In this document: piece after piece, positions 5,867-13,473 of the stretch
Layout: each line of letters opens with the position of its first letter
Position numbering within the stretch: position 1 is the first letter of the stretch
DNA from: an archaeon
Lineage (GTDB): Archaea > Iainarchaeota > Iainarchaeia > Iainarchaeales > Iainarchaeaceae
DNA length: 14,396 nucleotides
Assembly (NCBI GenBank): GCA_024653865.1
Contig: JANLHD010000170.1
Location: 1-14,396 of the forward strand
Direction: 5' to 3'
The notes under the pieces: model-generated
Told to the model about the DNA's origin: nothing
Databases searched by the model: none
What the model saw: only the letters and a program-made list of their open reading frames with translations
Made by a program: the position numbers and the translations under genes

Positions 5867-5876
5867 AAAATTATAC
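5867..5876 (+). promoter_or_regulatory. TATA box for the small membrane protein
   Basis: AAAATTATAC is centred about 28-30 bases before ATG 5902; no Shine-Dalgarno is seen before that ATG. Confidence 0.45.
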
Positions 5877-5901
5877 GGTTTCTCCGGCCAATTCATTTGA
5901 A

Positions 5902-6252
5902 ATGGCAATATATTATTACCTCGGGATTTTGGCCTCGCTTGCAATCGGGACAATTCTGGTAAAGTTTCTTGTGGCGGGGGCAGGGGGATCCAAAAAAGGG
6001 ACGCTTGCAAATGCGGCAATCGCCACAATTGCCTGGCCGCTGCTTGTTTTCGCCGCAGCCCTGCTCCAACTTGCAGGAGCCGCGCTTTTTCTCGGGGTTT
6101 TCGGGACATATTTTTTGGTAGTGAAAAGGGTTTTTGGAATGCCAAACAGAAAAGCCATACTTTTCCTCTTCCTTAGCACGGCATTTCGCACGACAATTGG
6201 CATAGCCGCGCTGCCCAGAATAGTGCCGGAATTGGCGTTAATAATCCACTAA
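5902..6252 (+). CDS. Small multi-pass membrane protein, 116 aa
   Basis: A 116-aa protein dominated by hydrophobic stretches. Helix 1 is at about 4-25 (Y-Y-L-G-I-L-A-S-L-A-I-G), helix 2 at 35-55, helix 3 at 57-75 and helix 4 at about 84-110. A positively charged loop V-K-R-V-F-G-M-P-N-R-K (74-84) separates helices 3 and 4 and suggests that loop is cytoplasmic. I recognise no family. ATG 5902 has a TATA-like element at the leaderless spacing. It diverges from the second TrmB gene and sits 39 bases before the glycosidase gene, which has its own TATA. A role in sugar uptake or sensing would be speculation from position only. Confidence 0.72.
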   Translation: MAIYYYLGILASLAIGTILVKFLVAGAGGSKKGTLANAAIATIAWPLLVFAAALLQLAGAALFLGVFGTYFLVVKRVFGMPNRKAILFLFLSTAFRTTIGIAALPRIVPELALIIH

Positions 6253-6262
6253 AAGCGAAAGG

Positions 6263-6270
6263 TTAAATTT
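6263..6270 (+). promoter_or_regulatory. TATA box for the glycosidase gene
   Basis: TTAAATTT is centred about 25 bases before ATG 6292. No ribosome site precedes the ATG, so a leaderless transcript is likely. Confidence 0.45.
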
Positions 6271-6291
6271 GCGGCAAAACAAATCAATACC

Positions 6292-7410
6292 ATGCAAGAA
6301 CCAATATTACATGCAACGCACAAGGCAATTGAGGTCATCAAAAAGTGCTCAACAAAACACGGCCTCTACGCATCCGCAGGACCATTGCCATACACGCAGG
6401 TTTGGGGAAGGGACTCGAACATTACCCTAATCGGCGCGACTGCCCACACAAAAGAGTTTGAGGGGGTTTTTCGCAAAACACTTGAAACCTTGGCGTCAAA
6501 GCAGAGCAAAAAAGGGCAAATTCCAAACGCGGTTGATTTCGTGGGCTCCATTGACAAGCCCGCGACCTTTGCCACAATCGACTCGAGTCTCTGGTTCATT
6601 TTTGGGGAACATTTTTACAAAAAAAAATTTGGAAACTCGCTTTGGAAAAAGCACGCAAAAAACATTGAGGCGGCAATGAAGTGGATTGATTTTCAGGACG
6701 CGGGAGAGGACCTCTTGCCCGAACAACAGCCCACCTCTGATTGGATGGATTGCTTTCCCCACAAGTACGGGCACGTTCTGAACACGCAGGCGCTCTATTA
6801 CGCAGCGCTCTGCGCAACAGGAAGAAAAAAGGAATTGAAGGCGGTAAAGAAGGCAATTAACTCCTATTTGTGGAGCGAAAAACTCGGGTATTATTTGCCC
6901 TGGAGGTGGAAGGACCACGGGAAATTCAGCGAAAAAGAAACCTGGTTCGATTCACTCGGAAACATGCTCGCAATCGTTTTCGGCCTCGCCACAAAAAAGC
7001 AGGCAAAGAGGATACTTGATTTTGTGAAAAGAAAGGGAATCGCAATGCCCTACCCTATGCGCGCAATTTACCCCCCAATAAAAAAAGGCTCGCCTGAATG
7101 GAAGGATTATTACTCGGATTCGCTCGCGGGAACGCCGAACGAATACCTCAACGCCGGCATTTGGCCCTATATAGGGGGCTTTTACGTTGCGGCGCTTGTG
7201 AAGGCAAAAAGGTTTTCAGATGCCGAGGCGGCGCTCGAATCCCTCGCAAAAGCAAACTCGCTCGGAAAAAAACTGGATTGGGACTTCAACGAATGGATAC
7301 ACCCAATTACGGGAGAACCCGAAGGCGGCAGGTTCCAGGCGTGGAGCGCGGGCGGGTATTTGCTCGCATACGAAGCCGTGAAAAGGAAAACGAACCCGCT
7401 TGAAATTTAG
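6292..7410 (+). CDS. (alpha/alpha)6-barrel glycosidase, debranching-enzyme/GH100-like
   Basis: A 372-aa cytoplasmic protein (no signal peptide) that reads as a complete (alpha/alpha)6 barrel. Key segments are V-W-G-R-D-S-N at 37-43, Q-I-P-N at 76-79, A-T-I-D-S-S-L-W-F at 94-102, S-D-W-M-D at 149-153, V-L-N-T-Q-A-L-Y-Y at 162-170, T-P-N-E-Y-L-N-A-G-I-W-P-Y-I-G-G-F-Y at 281-298 and F-N-E-W-I-H at 332-337. These match the catalytic half of glycogen-debranching amylo-1,6-glucosidases and of GH100/GH15-like hydrolases. D150 or D153 as acid and E334 as base are plausible catalytic residues (inference from family position). The substrate could be an alpha-glucan or a sucrose-like or mannosyl sugar; sequence alone does not decide. 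The stop overlaps the stop of the convergent glycosyltransferase by three bases (TTAG). Confidence 0.75.
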   Translation: MQEPILHATHKAIEVIKKCSTKHGLYASAGPLPYTQVWGRDSNITLIGATAHTKEFEGVFRKTLETLASKQSKKGQIPNAVDFVGSIDKPATFATIDSSLWFIFGEHFYKKKFGNSLWKKHAKNIEAAMKWIDFQDAGEDLLPEQQPTSDWMDCFPHKYGHVLNTQALYYAALCATGRKKELKAVKKAINSYLWSEKLGYYLPWRWKDHGKFSEKETWFDSLGNMLAIVFGLATKKQAKRILDFVKRKGIAMPYPMRAIYPPIKKGSPEWKDYYSDSLAGTPNEYLNAGIWPYIGGFYVAALVKAKRFSDAEAALESLAKANSLGKKLDWDFNEWIHPITGEPEGGRFQAWSAGGYLLAYEAVKRKTNPLEI

Positions 7411-8600
7411 AGCCCGAACTTTTTTTCAATGAGGTTCGCGACGTCAAGCGAAACCTTGCGGTAATCGAAGTTCTTCACCGCGTGCTCGCTCGCATTCTTC
7501 CCCATTTTTTCTCGCAACGCGTCATCCGAGAGAAGGGCAAGAAGGTGCTTTGAGAGGTCATCCACATCCGCGCGCACCGCAAACGTCTTTGGGGCATCGA
7601 ACCTAATTTTTTGCTTGGTGTCAAAGCCCATGTGCTCGTACACCCACTCCTCCTCCAATTCAACGGTCTCGCCAACCTTTGCAAGCAAACCTGTTTTGCC
7701 ATGCACCACGGTGTCCTTGACGCCCATCGCATCAATCGAAAGCACTGGAATTCCGCAGCTCATTGCCTCAACCTGAATCATGCCAAAGCCCTCAATCCTG
7801 CTCGGCGCGGCATAAACATCGGCGGCATTCAAAAGCACGCGCATTGTTTCGCGCGAAAGCGGCCCATCAATGTAATCAATCCTGTCCGCGGGCAAGCCAA
7901 GGTCGCGGATAATTTTCTGCTCATCATTGTAATGGTACTCAGGCTGGCCGAACTCCCAGGATTTTCCAATATAGCGCCAATTAGTGAACTCCGAACCAAT
8001 TTGTGAAAGCGCCTTGAGCACTTCCTGAAAACCCTTCGAAGTCGTGTCCCCGCCAATTGTCAGTATAAGTTTTTCATCCGGCGCAACACCCAAAATCTCG
8101 CGCATCCTCTGAACCCGGGAATCGGATTTTGGAATCGGAGCCAAATGGGTTGTGTCAATTCCAATCGGCATTGGAAAAATATTCGGGTTGCGCACCCCAT
8201 CGCGGCGATAGGTTTCCTTCACCCAATTGCTCGTCACCATTATGAGCGCAAGCGATTCGAAAACCTCGTGGTAATTCGCAACCCAACCGTCGGCATTGAG
8301 CCAAGGCACAGGAGTTATGCCGTGCTCCAGGGGATTTTGGATAATGGAGGGAGTATCGCCCCAATAACCAACCCCAATAGCAAAATCCGGCTTATAAATC
8401 CTATAAATCGCGTCCTTCTCAAATCCCGCGGCTCTGTCACAGGCATACGCCCTATACCCGTGCCCCTTAAGGCCCCTGAAAAGAAAGTCGCCCTGCAGGC
8501 TAACGCCATCGAGCTCGGCGGGAAACGGATAGAGAACCGCACATGAAAACTTTTCATCCGCCTTGACAGGATTTGATTCGCCCTTTTCCATCGCATCCAT
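7407..8600 (-). CDS. GT4-family glycosyltransferase (GT-B fold)
   Basis: A 397-aa protein. The N-terminal Rossmann half runs from about 20 to 165, with an acceptor-site-like segment P-W-L-N-A-D-G-W. The C-terminal half starts at L-T-I-G-G-D-T-T-S-K-G-F (180-191), the usual GT4 beta-strand and Lys motif. The E-x7-E signature is E270-G-F-G-M-I-Q-V-E278, followed by A-M-S-C-G-I-P-V, all typical of retaining GT4 enzymes using nucleotide sugars. There is an unusual insert at about 311-340 (V-E-L-E-E-E-W-V-Y-E-H) before the closing helices. No membrane helix is present. ATG 8600 overlaps the stop of the PIG-L gene (TAATG) and is preceded by GGTGAT, so translation is coupled. Pairing with a deacetylase suggests it adds an N-acetylhexosamine that is then deacetylated (inference). 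Confidence 0.85.
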   Translation of the reverse strand: MDAMEKGESNPVKADEKFSCAVLYPFPAELDGVSLQGDFLFRGLKGHGYRAYACDRAAGFEKDAIYRIYKPDFAIGVGYWGDTPSIIQNPLEHGITPVPWLNADGWVANYHEVFESLALIMVTSNWVKETYRRDGVRNPNIFPMPIGIDTTHLAPIPKSDSRVQRMREILGVAPDEKLILTIGGDTTSKGFQEVLKALSQIGSEFTNWRYIGKSWEFGQPEYHYNDEQKIIRDLGLPADRIDYIDGPLSRETMRVLLNAADVYAAPSRIEGFGMIQVEAMSCGIPVLSIDAMGVKDTVVHGKTGLLAKVGETVELEEEWVYEHMGFDTKQKIRFDAPKTFAVRADVDDLSKHLLALLSDDALREKMGKNASEHAVKNFDYRKVSLDVANLIEKKFGL

Positions 8601-9181
8601 TATATCACCTTATTGAAGGGCTCGTGCGCACAGCAACTAATGTACTCGAAACTTTGCTTCGAAAACCCGTAAACATCGTTCACCAAAGATTTTTTTTTCT
8701 CAAATTCCGCCTCGGAAAGCGCGAACACTTCATTCGAACCAAGCTCCGGAACGCACCTAAAAGGCCCCTCGAGGCGCCTGTAACTGAATTCAAAGAGATG
8801 TTCACAATCAATCAGGCCCCCTTCGGCCATCGCCTTCACCGCGGCATTCACCTCGATGTGGCGGTTGTGGCCATACTCGCCGTTCTCGCCGTGCGTGAAC
8901 ACGTAATCGAATTTCTTGTCCATCGCAATCGGTTCGATGCGCCTCACGACCTCGTCGAGCCCATCGAGCCTTTTCTCGGGATGGTCATCATCAAGGTCGG
9001 ACATGAATCCCCTCGCGCCCAGCATAGAACACACCTTGAAAAACTTCGGGCGGCGGTCAGGGTCGTCCTTTCTGCAAAGCGAAACAATGGTCCAGCCCCA
9101 ATTTTTTTCCCGGAGAATTTTGCCGCCCATCCAGATGGTCTCGTCATCAGGATGCGCAACAACAACGAGCGCCTTCACCAT
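8600..9181 (-). CDS. PIG-L/LmbE-family N-deacetylase
   Basis: A 193-aa protein from ATG 9181. The signature A-H-P-D-D-E is at 9-14, and the second metal-site motif G-H-N-R-H at 104-108 is followed by I-E-V. By comparison with MshB-type enzymes, H10, D13 and H108 would bind zinc and D12 act as base. T-H-G-E-N-G-E-Y-G (97-104) is also a family hallmark. The family removes acetyl groups from N-acetylglucosamine-type sugars (GPI precursors, mycothiol and bacillithiol precursors, diacetylchitobiose in Thermococcales). The frame is open to an ATG at 9244, but 9181 is chosen because the A-H-P-D-D-E strand normally starts within a few residues of Met and a TATA-like element lies 27 bases upstream. 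It is the first gene of a two-gene unit with the GT4 and is divergent from NagB. Confidence 0.88.
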   Translation of the reverse strand: MVKALVVVAHPDDETIWMGGKILREKNWGWTIVSLCRKDDPDRRPKFFKVCSMLGARGFMSDLDDDHPEKRLDGLDEVVRRIEPIAMDKKFDYVFTHGENGEYGHNRHIEVNAAVKAMAEGGLIDCEHLFEFSYRRLEGPFRCVPELGSNEVFALSEAEFEKKKSLVNDVYGFSKQSFEYISCCAHEPFNKVI

Positions 9182-9203
9182 AACAAAAAAGTACACTCGC
9201 AAA

Positions 9204-9213
9204 CTAATAAATA
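9204..9213 (-). promoter_or_regulatory. TATA box for the deacetylase-glycosyltransferase unit
   Basis: The minus strand reads TATTTATTAG, centred about 27 bases before ATG 9181, supporting that start over the upstream ATG at 9244. Confidence 0.5.
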
Positions 9214-9227
9214 CAGCGGTTCCGACT

Positions 9228-9235
9228 AATTGTAG
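9228..9235 (+). promoter_or_regulatory. Weak TATA-like element for nagB
   Basis: TAATTGTA lies about 24 bases before ATG 9256. The match is poor. It sits next to the divergent element of the deacetylase gene, so the two promoters are packed within about 30 bases. Confidence 0.3.
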
Positions 9236-9255
9236 GCAAAACAAGGCGGGACTTC

Positions 9256-9966
9256 ATGAAGCTCACGGTTGCAAACAACAAAAAAGAATTTTCACGGTTG
9301 CTCGCCGCAGAAATCGCGGGGCAATTGAGGGAAAAAAAATCTTCCGTGATTGCACTCGCATCCGGCACAACACCCAAAGAGGCCTATGCAATCCTCGCGC
9401 ACCAAAGTGCGAATGGAAAGACGGATTTTGGGCGAGCGCATTTCCTCCAGCTTGACGAATACCTAGGAGTGGGACGCGAGGACGCATTCGCCAACTACTT
9501 CGAGAAGCACATCATCCACAAATTCGGGTTTCAAAAAGAACGCACATTCATGTTCGATTCCTCGGGGGCCGCAAAAAAACAGGCGATGCGGGCGGAAAAA
9601 TTTGTGAAGGCGAAGGGAATAGACCTCGTCGTGCTTGGCATAGGGAATAACGGCCACATCGCATTCAACGAACCCGGGTCGGCATTTAATTCCAGGACAA
9701 GGGCCGTGAAATTGTCCAAGGCAACGTTGGCGGCGAACAAAAAAAACTTTTCGGGAAAACAACCCACAAAGGCGATTACGCTCGGAATAGGGACAATCAT
9801 TGGCGCAAAAAAAATCGTGCTCGCCGCATTTGGCGAAAAAAAGGCGAAAGCATTGAAGGGCGCATTCCTGGAAAGGCCGTCGACAAAAGTCCCCGCAAGC
9901 GCGCTGCAAAAACACAAAAACGTGACGCTCATCGTGGACAAAAAAGCTGGAAAATTCTTCGCATGA
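9256..9966 (+). CDS. nagB: Glucosamine-6-phosphate deaminase (NagB)
   Basis: A 236-aa protein, the length of the short bacterial-type NagB enzymes. Phosphate-binding L-A-S-G-T-T-P is at 34-40, the active-site loop L-D-E-Y at 66-69, the signature G-I-G-N-N-G-H-I-A-F-N-E-P-G at 128-141 and I-T-L-G-I-G at 174-179. The reaction converts glucosamine-6-phosphate to fructose-6-phosphate and ammonia. The signature has Asn132 where the E. coli enzyme has catalytic Asp141; as I recall, Bacillus-type enzymes also carry Asn here, so activity is expected. H134 and E139 are retained. It diverges from the PIG-L deacetylase and converges on the large glycosyltransferase fusion. A 6-phosphogluconolactonase-like or related isomerase is the main alternative, but the N-E-P-G signature favours NagB. 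Confidence 0.88.
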   Translation: MKLTVANNKKEFSRLLAAEIAGQLREKKSSVIALASGTTPKEAYAILAHQSANGKTDFGRAHFLQLDEYLGVGREDAFANYFEKHIIHKFGFQKERTFMFDSSGAAKKQAMRAEKFVKAKGIDLVVLGIGNNGHIAFNEPGSAFNSRTRAVKLSKATLAANKKNFSGKQPTKAITLGIGTIIGAKKIVLAAFGEKKAKALKGAFLERPSTKVPASALQKHKNVTLIVDKKAGKFFA

Positions 9967-9975
9967 ACCAATGGG

Positions 9976-12192
9976 TCATTTCCCTATCGCGGCATAAAGG
10001 TCCAGGCGCGCATTCAGGTAAGTGACCGTGGATTCCGCGCCCTGATTCGCATTTACACCCGAGAGAGTGATGCCATCAAAGCATCCGCCCGTGGCATCAT
10101 TGTAAACCATCTGGCTAACCGAGTTCCTTCCCAAGAACCAATCGAAGGATTTTTTCGCGTGCGAAAGGTAATCTGGGTTCTTGGTGGAATTATATGCCTT
10201 TACATAAGCGGTGGTAAGGCTCGCCGCCTCTATTGGCTGCTGGTCATAGAACGAGCGGACCTTGTCCATCACATACCAATCTCTCTGGCCGACCGGAACG
10301 AGCTTGTCGTTGATGAAATGCGTTTGGGTCAAAAAATCCATGGAACAAACCGCTACCTCCGATGCCCTCCCCGAAGAATCAACAACGCATGCATCGAACA
10401 GGGCCTCCGGAATCACGCTGTTGCCATAGGTGAGGTATGTTTCGAACCACTTCCACGAATCCGTGCTGTTCGCGTCAAATTTCGACACCAAGGAGTCAAG
10501 CGCAACGTGGATTAGCTCGTCGGAAAATTCGGCAACGCCCCTTGCCCTAACAAGCCCGAGCAGGCTGTCGGCCTGCGCCCTCGGGGATTCAACAACAAAG
10601 CCAGGGCCAAGCGTTACCTCGAGGATTTTTTTTGCCCTATCCTTGTAGGATTGCGGAAGAGGGCTTTGAAGGACCATGCCAAGCGAGTGAATGGTCCTGC
10701 CCATGCTGTCCTCGCTCCCGCGCTCATCAAGCGGCTCACGGTTTATCCCGAACTCGTTGTGGAAATACCCGTTTCCAAGCGCGGCCTTTTCCACAAACCC
10801 AAGGTAAGTGTCGGCAAGGGAGAGCATTTTTGCCGAAGGGTTCATTGCATAGGATTTTACCGCAACAATCAATGCCCTCGCATTATCATCAAGCGTGTAC
10901 CCGCTTTCCTTGAGCGGCGTGGAAAAATCCGCGAACTGTATGATTCCAAAATCATCTGTCATGCGGTAGAGGTGCTTGAAATTTATGCGCGGGAGCTTTC
11001 CGAATGAATCCGCGCCAAGGTCGTCAAGCGAAGAAAAGGTCTCGTAATAAAGCGTGGAAACGTTGTGCCAAACCATTTTCCTGCTGTACTCAAATGATGC
11101 GCGCTCAAGGCCCCTTTTCAGGGGGACATCCGAGAGCAGGCGGGAAATGTTTTCCGCGAACTCCAAGGGGCTATTTTTATGCGAAATCAATCCCCTGCCG
11201 TCGCCCAAAACCTCGAGGTTGTACTTGTTAGGAGAAGCCACAATCGCCTTTCCGGCGGACATCGCATAGCTAACGGTGCCGCTGCAAACCTGCTGCGGGT
11301 CAAGGGACGGCGCCACGTAAACGTCCGCCATCTTAAGCGCCTCGATTATTTCCTCTATTGAGAGGTACTTGTCCATGAACTTCACCGAGTTCTCCACCCC
11401 GAGTTTTTTTGACAAAGCCCTAAGCTCGTTTCGGTAGGATTCACCCTCATGCTCGCGGACCTTGGGATGGGTCTCGCCGACAATCAGGTAAACCGCATCC
11501 GGGTGACTGGCGAGAATCATCGGCATCGCGCGAACCACGCGCTCAATGGATTTTCCCCTGCTTAGCAGCCCAAAGGTCAAAAGAACCCGATTTTTTTCCA
11601 AGCCAAATTTTTTCTTGACCCTCTCCTTGCTGGAGCCAAACGCCATGTTCGGCACGCCGTGGGGAATCACCGTGACCTTTTCGCGCGCAATCGCATAATC
11701 CTCTATAAGTATTCTTTTTGCGACATCGGTCATGACGACTATGCCATCGCTTAATTCCGAAATCGACTTCACGGTTGATTTCATTGCCGGCTCCGGGTTG
11801 TCGAGAACCGTGTGCATTGTCGTGACAATCTTCTTGTCCACCTTTTCGAGAAAAGGCAGAAGATTGGAGCCGAATTCCCCGCCGAAAATCCCGAACTCGT
11901 GCTGCACGTTGAGAATTTTTGCCGACTTCATGGAATTGAGCTTTTTTGCGACGCGGTCATAGGATTCCGTGCTCGCCTCGTTTATCCTCGCAAGCACCTT
12001 TCCGTTGTAAACGCGAAAGACCTCGGGGCCTTCCTCCATTGCAATTACCCTGTTGTCGATTTCCCCGCCGAATTTTTTCTGCATCGCATCGGAGAGGTCA
12101 CGGGTAAATGTGGCAATCCCGCACTCGCGCGGGGGGAACGTGGATAAAAAAATTACCTTTCCGGCTATTGTTTCACCGCAACTAATAGCCAC
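9976..12192 (-). CDS. GT4 glycosyltransferase fused to an (alpha/alpha)6-barrel domain
   Basis: A 738-aa two-domain protein. Residues 10-385 are a GT-B glycosyltransferase: the start K-V-I-F-L-S-T-F-P-P-R-E-C-G-I-A-T-F-T (12-30), V-Q-H-E-F-G-I-F-G-G-E-F-G (96-108), T-F-G-L-L-S-R-G-K (206-214) and A-P-S-L-D-P-Q-Q-V-C-S-G-T-V-S-Y-A (294-310), where the usual E-x7-E is altered. Residues 405-738 form a helical barrel with G-Y-T-L-D-D-N-A-R-A-L-I (431-442), R-G-S-E-D-S-M-G-R (491-499), D-Q-Q-P-I-E-A-A (650-657) and a closing C-F-D-G-I-T...N-A-N-Q-G-A-E-S-T segment (704-722). This fusion is known beside mannoside phosphorylases, as here. The only standard in-frame start is GTG 12192, yet a T8/TATAA tract sits just upstream and would start transcription after it, so the start is uncertain. 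It lies 25 bases from the GH130 gene and could also be its operon partner. Confidence 0.85.
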   Translation of the reverse strand: MAISCGETIAGKVIFLSTFPPRECGIATFTRDLSDAMQKKFGGEIDNRVIAMEEGPEVFRVYNGKVLARINEASTESYDRVAKKLNSMKSAKILNVQHEFGIFGGEFGSNLLPFLEKVDKKIVTTMHTVLDNPEPAMKSTVKSISELSDGIVVMTDVAKRILIEDYAIAREKVTVIPHGVPNMAFGSSKERVKKKFGLEKNRVLLTFGLLSRGKSIERVVRAMPMILASHPDAVYLIVGETHPKVREHEGESYRNELRALSKKLGVENSVKFMDKYLSIEEIIEALKMADVYVAPSLDPQQVCSGTVSYAMSAGKAIVASPNKYNLEVLGDGRGLISHKNSPLEFAENISRLLSDVPLKRGLERASFEYSRKMVWHNVSTLYYETFSSLDDLGADSFGKLPRINFKHLYRMTDDFGIIQFADFSTPLKESGYTLDDNARALIVAVKSYAMNPSAKMLSLADTYLGFVEKAALGNGYFHNEFGINREPLDERGSEDSMGRTIHSLGMVLQSPLPQSYKDRAKKILEVTLGPGFVVESPRAQADSLLGLVRARGVAEFSDELIHVALDSLVSKFDANSTDSWKWFETYLTYGNSVIPEALFDACVVDSSGRASEVAVCSMDFLTQTHFINDKLVPVGQRDWYVMDKVRSFYDQQPIEAASLTTAYVKAYNSTKNPDYLSHAKKSFDWFLGRNSVSQMVYNDATGGCFDGITLSGVNANQGAESTVTYLNARLDLYAAIGK

Positions 12193-12200
12193 TACCTTAT

Positions 12201-12208
12201 AAAAAAAA
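12201..12208 (-). terminator. T8 tract after GH130, overlapping a TATAA
   Basis: The minus strand has eight T's directly followed by ATAA, 9 bases after the GH130 stop. Oligo-T runs terminate archaeal transcription, so this may end the GH130 message while the adjacent TTATAA serves as a promoter element for the downstream gene. Confidence 0.4.
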
Positions 12209-12217
12209 GCTTGTTTG

Positions 12218-13309
12218 TCACTTGAGAGAGTTGAGCACCGCTTTTACCGAAAGTTTGCGCATCGTCGTGACCGAATCCGCGCCTCCTCCGTACACGAGAA
12301 GATTTTTTTTGTCAAGGCTCGGAACCATTGCGGTGGGAAACACCACGTGGTCATTGAAGCCCTTCATCTCGGAATCCAATTCCGCCTCAAAAAGCGGGTC
12401 CTTTGGATGGGTCCTTCCCAAAAGTTTTTCCGGATTTTTCGAGTCAAACAAAAGCGCGCCCGCACTATACACCTTGTGCGAATCCGGATCCGAGTGCTTC
12501 GAGAGCTTCACGCCGTGGTATATCTCAAGCCAACCTTCGCTTGTTTTTATTGGAACCGTCCCCGAGCCTATGCGCAGGCCATCCCACGCCTTGTGCCTTG
12601 GCTTTATGAGCGGCCTATCCTTCCCCCAGAACAAAAGGTCCTTTGAATACGAAATCCAAATGCTCGGGCGGTCAAAGACCATTGTGCCCTCGGGCCTATG
12701 GAGCGCGGCGTAGTACTTGCCGAATTTTTTCGGAAAAATAACCACGTCCTTGTTCTGCTGCCTGAAAATAACCCCGTGCCGCTTCCATGATGAAAGATTG
12801 TTTGAGGTGGCAAGCGAAGTCGATACCCCGCTGTCAATTGAAACCGAAACATAGGTCATTGCGTACCTCGAGCCATTGTCGATTGCGCTGATCCTCGCGT
12901 CCTCAACGCCAAAATCCCCGTCGCCACGGACCCCAAAAAAATTTGGCACATCGCTGATGTGCTCTACCTGCTCCCCGGATTTGTCCAGGATTATTCTGCG
13001 GAAATGCGAAATCGTTGGAAGGCGCGTGATGTTCTCATCCATTAGAAAACAATCAGGGCACAGGGTCATCTTTTTCCTGCTGATGCGCTCGATTTTCCAC
13101 TCGAGGTCTTTTGTGCCAACAAACCTCGGGGCAACAAAGGTCTTGTCATCGTGGTAGGGGGTTTCCGCGACGCGCGCGAAAAGCATTATCTTATTGTTCG
13201 GAAGCCTCACCGCCGCAGGGTTGAAGGCGCCGCGCACCCTGAAAATTTTTTTGCTAGGCTTCACGTCCTTTGGGAACACGAGGGTTTTGGGGCTTGAATC
13301 AAGTTTCAT
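12218..13309 (-). CDS. GH130-type glycoside phosphorylase (probable beta-mannoside phosphorylase)
   Basis: A 363-aa, five-bladed beta-propeller protein from ATG 13309. Family marks are G-A-F-N-P-A-A-V near 27-34, A-R-V at 45-47, G-V-E-D-A-R-I at 134-140, H-R-P at 204-206, W-D-G-L-R-I-G-S-G at 242-250, W-L-E-I-Y-H-G-V at 260-267, the basic-acidic turn K-G-F-N-D-H-V-V-F-P at 316-325 and Y-G-G-G-A-D at 340-345. GH130 enzymes split beta-1,2- or beta-1,4-mannosides with phosphate, giving mannose-1-phosphate, which spares ATP. A TTG nine bases upstream (13318) is the alternative start; ATG 13309 is about 30 bases from a TATA element. It lacks a signal peptide, so it acts on cytosolic sugars. Neighbours are the GT4 fusion downstream and tRNA-Gln upstream. 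Confidence 0.88.
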   Translation of the reverse strand: MKLDSSPKTLVFPKDVKPSKKIFRVRGAFNPAAVRLPNNKIMLFARVAETPYHDDKTFVAPRFVGTKDLEWKIERISRKKMTLCPDCFLMDENITRLPTISHFRRIILDKSGEQVEHISDVPNFFGVRGDGDFGVEDARISAIDNGSRYAMTYVSVSIDSGVSTSLATSNNLSSWKRHGVIFRQQNKDVVIFPKKFGKYYAALHRPEGTMVFDRPSIWISYSKDLLFWGKDRPLIKPRHKAWDGLRIGSGTVPIKTSEGWLEIYHGVKLSKHSDPDSHKVYSAGALLFDSKNPEKLLGRTHPKDPLFEAELDSEMKGFNDHVVFPTAMVPSLDKKNLLVYGGGADSVTTMRKLSVKAVLNSLK

Positions 13310-13334
13310 CCACAACAAAAAATGCCCAAGCAGT

Positions 13335-13343
13335 ATTTATAGG
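13335..13343 (-). promoter_or_regulatory. TATA box for the GH130 gene
   Basis: The minus strand reads CCTATAAAT, centred about 30 bases before ATG 13309 and 21 before TTG 13318, which favours the ATG with a very short leader. Confidence 0.5.
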
Positions 13344-13391
13344 TTCACTTAAAAAAATTGGAAACGCCAAAATCAGACGGAAGAGGAAAAT

Positions 13392-13399
13392 AAAAAAAA
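13392..13399 (-). terminator. T8 terminator of tRNA-Gln
   Basis: Eight T's on the minus strand begin two bases past the discriminator base of the tRNA, a typical archaeal intrinsic termination tract. A further T-rich run follows. Confidence 0.55.
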
Positions 13400-13400
13400 T

Positions 13401-13473
13401 TAGCCCTGGCCGGATTTGAACCGACGTCCCAGGCTCCAAAGGCCCGTATCCTTGGCCACTAGACGACAGGGCT
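13401..13473 (-). tRNA. tRNA-Gln (anticodon UUG)
   Basis: A 73-base cloverleaf. The acceptor stem AGCCCTG pairs with CAGGGCT and the discriminator is A. The D arm is GTC...GAT with an AGTGG loop. The anticodon stem CGGGC/GCCTG has one G-U pair, and its loop CTTTGGA gives anticodon TTG (Gln). The variable loop is GGAC, and the T stem GTCGG/CCGGC encloses TTCGAAT. The 3' CCA is not encoded, and no intron is seen at 37/38. A T8 tract follows directly. No clear TATA lies at the expected distance upstream, so the primary transcript may begin well upstream. Confidence 0.95.
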
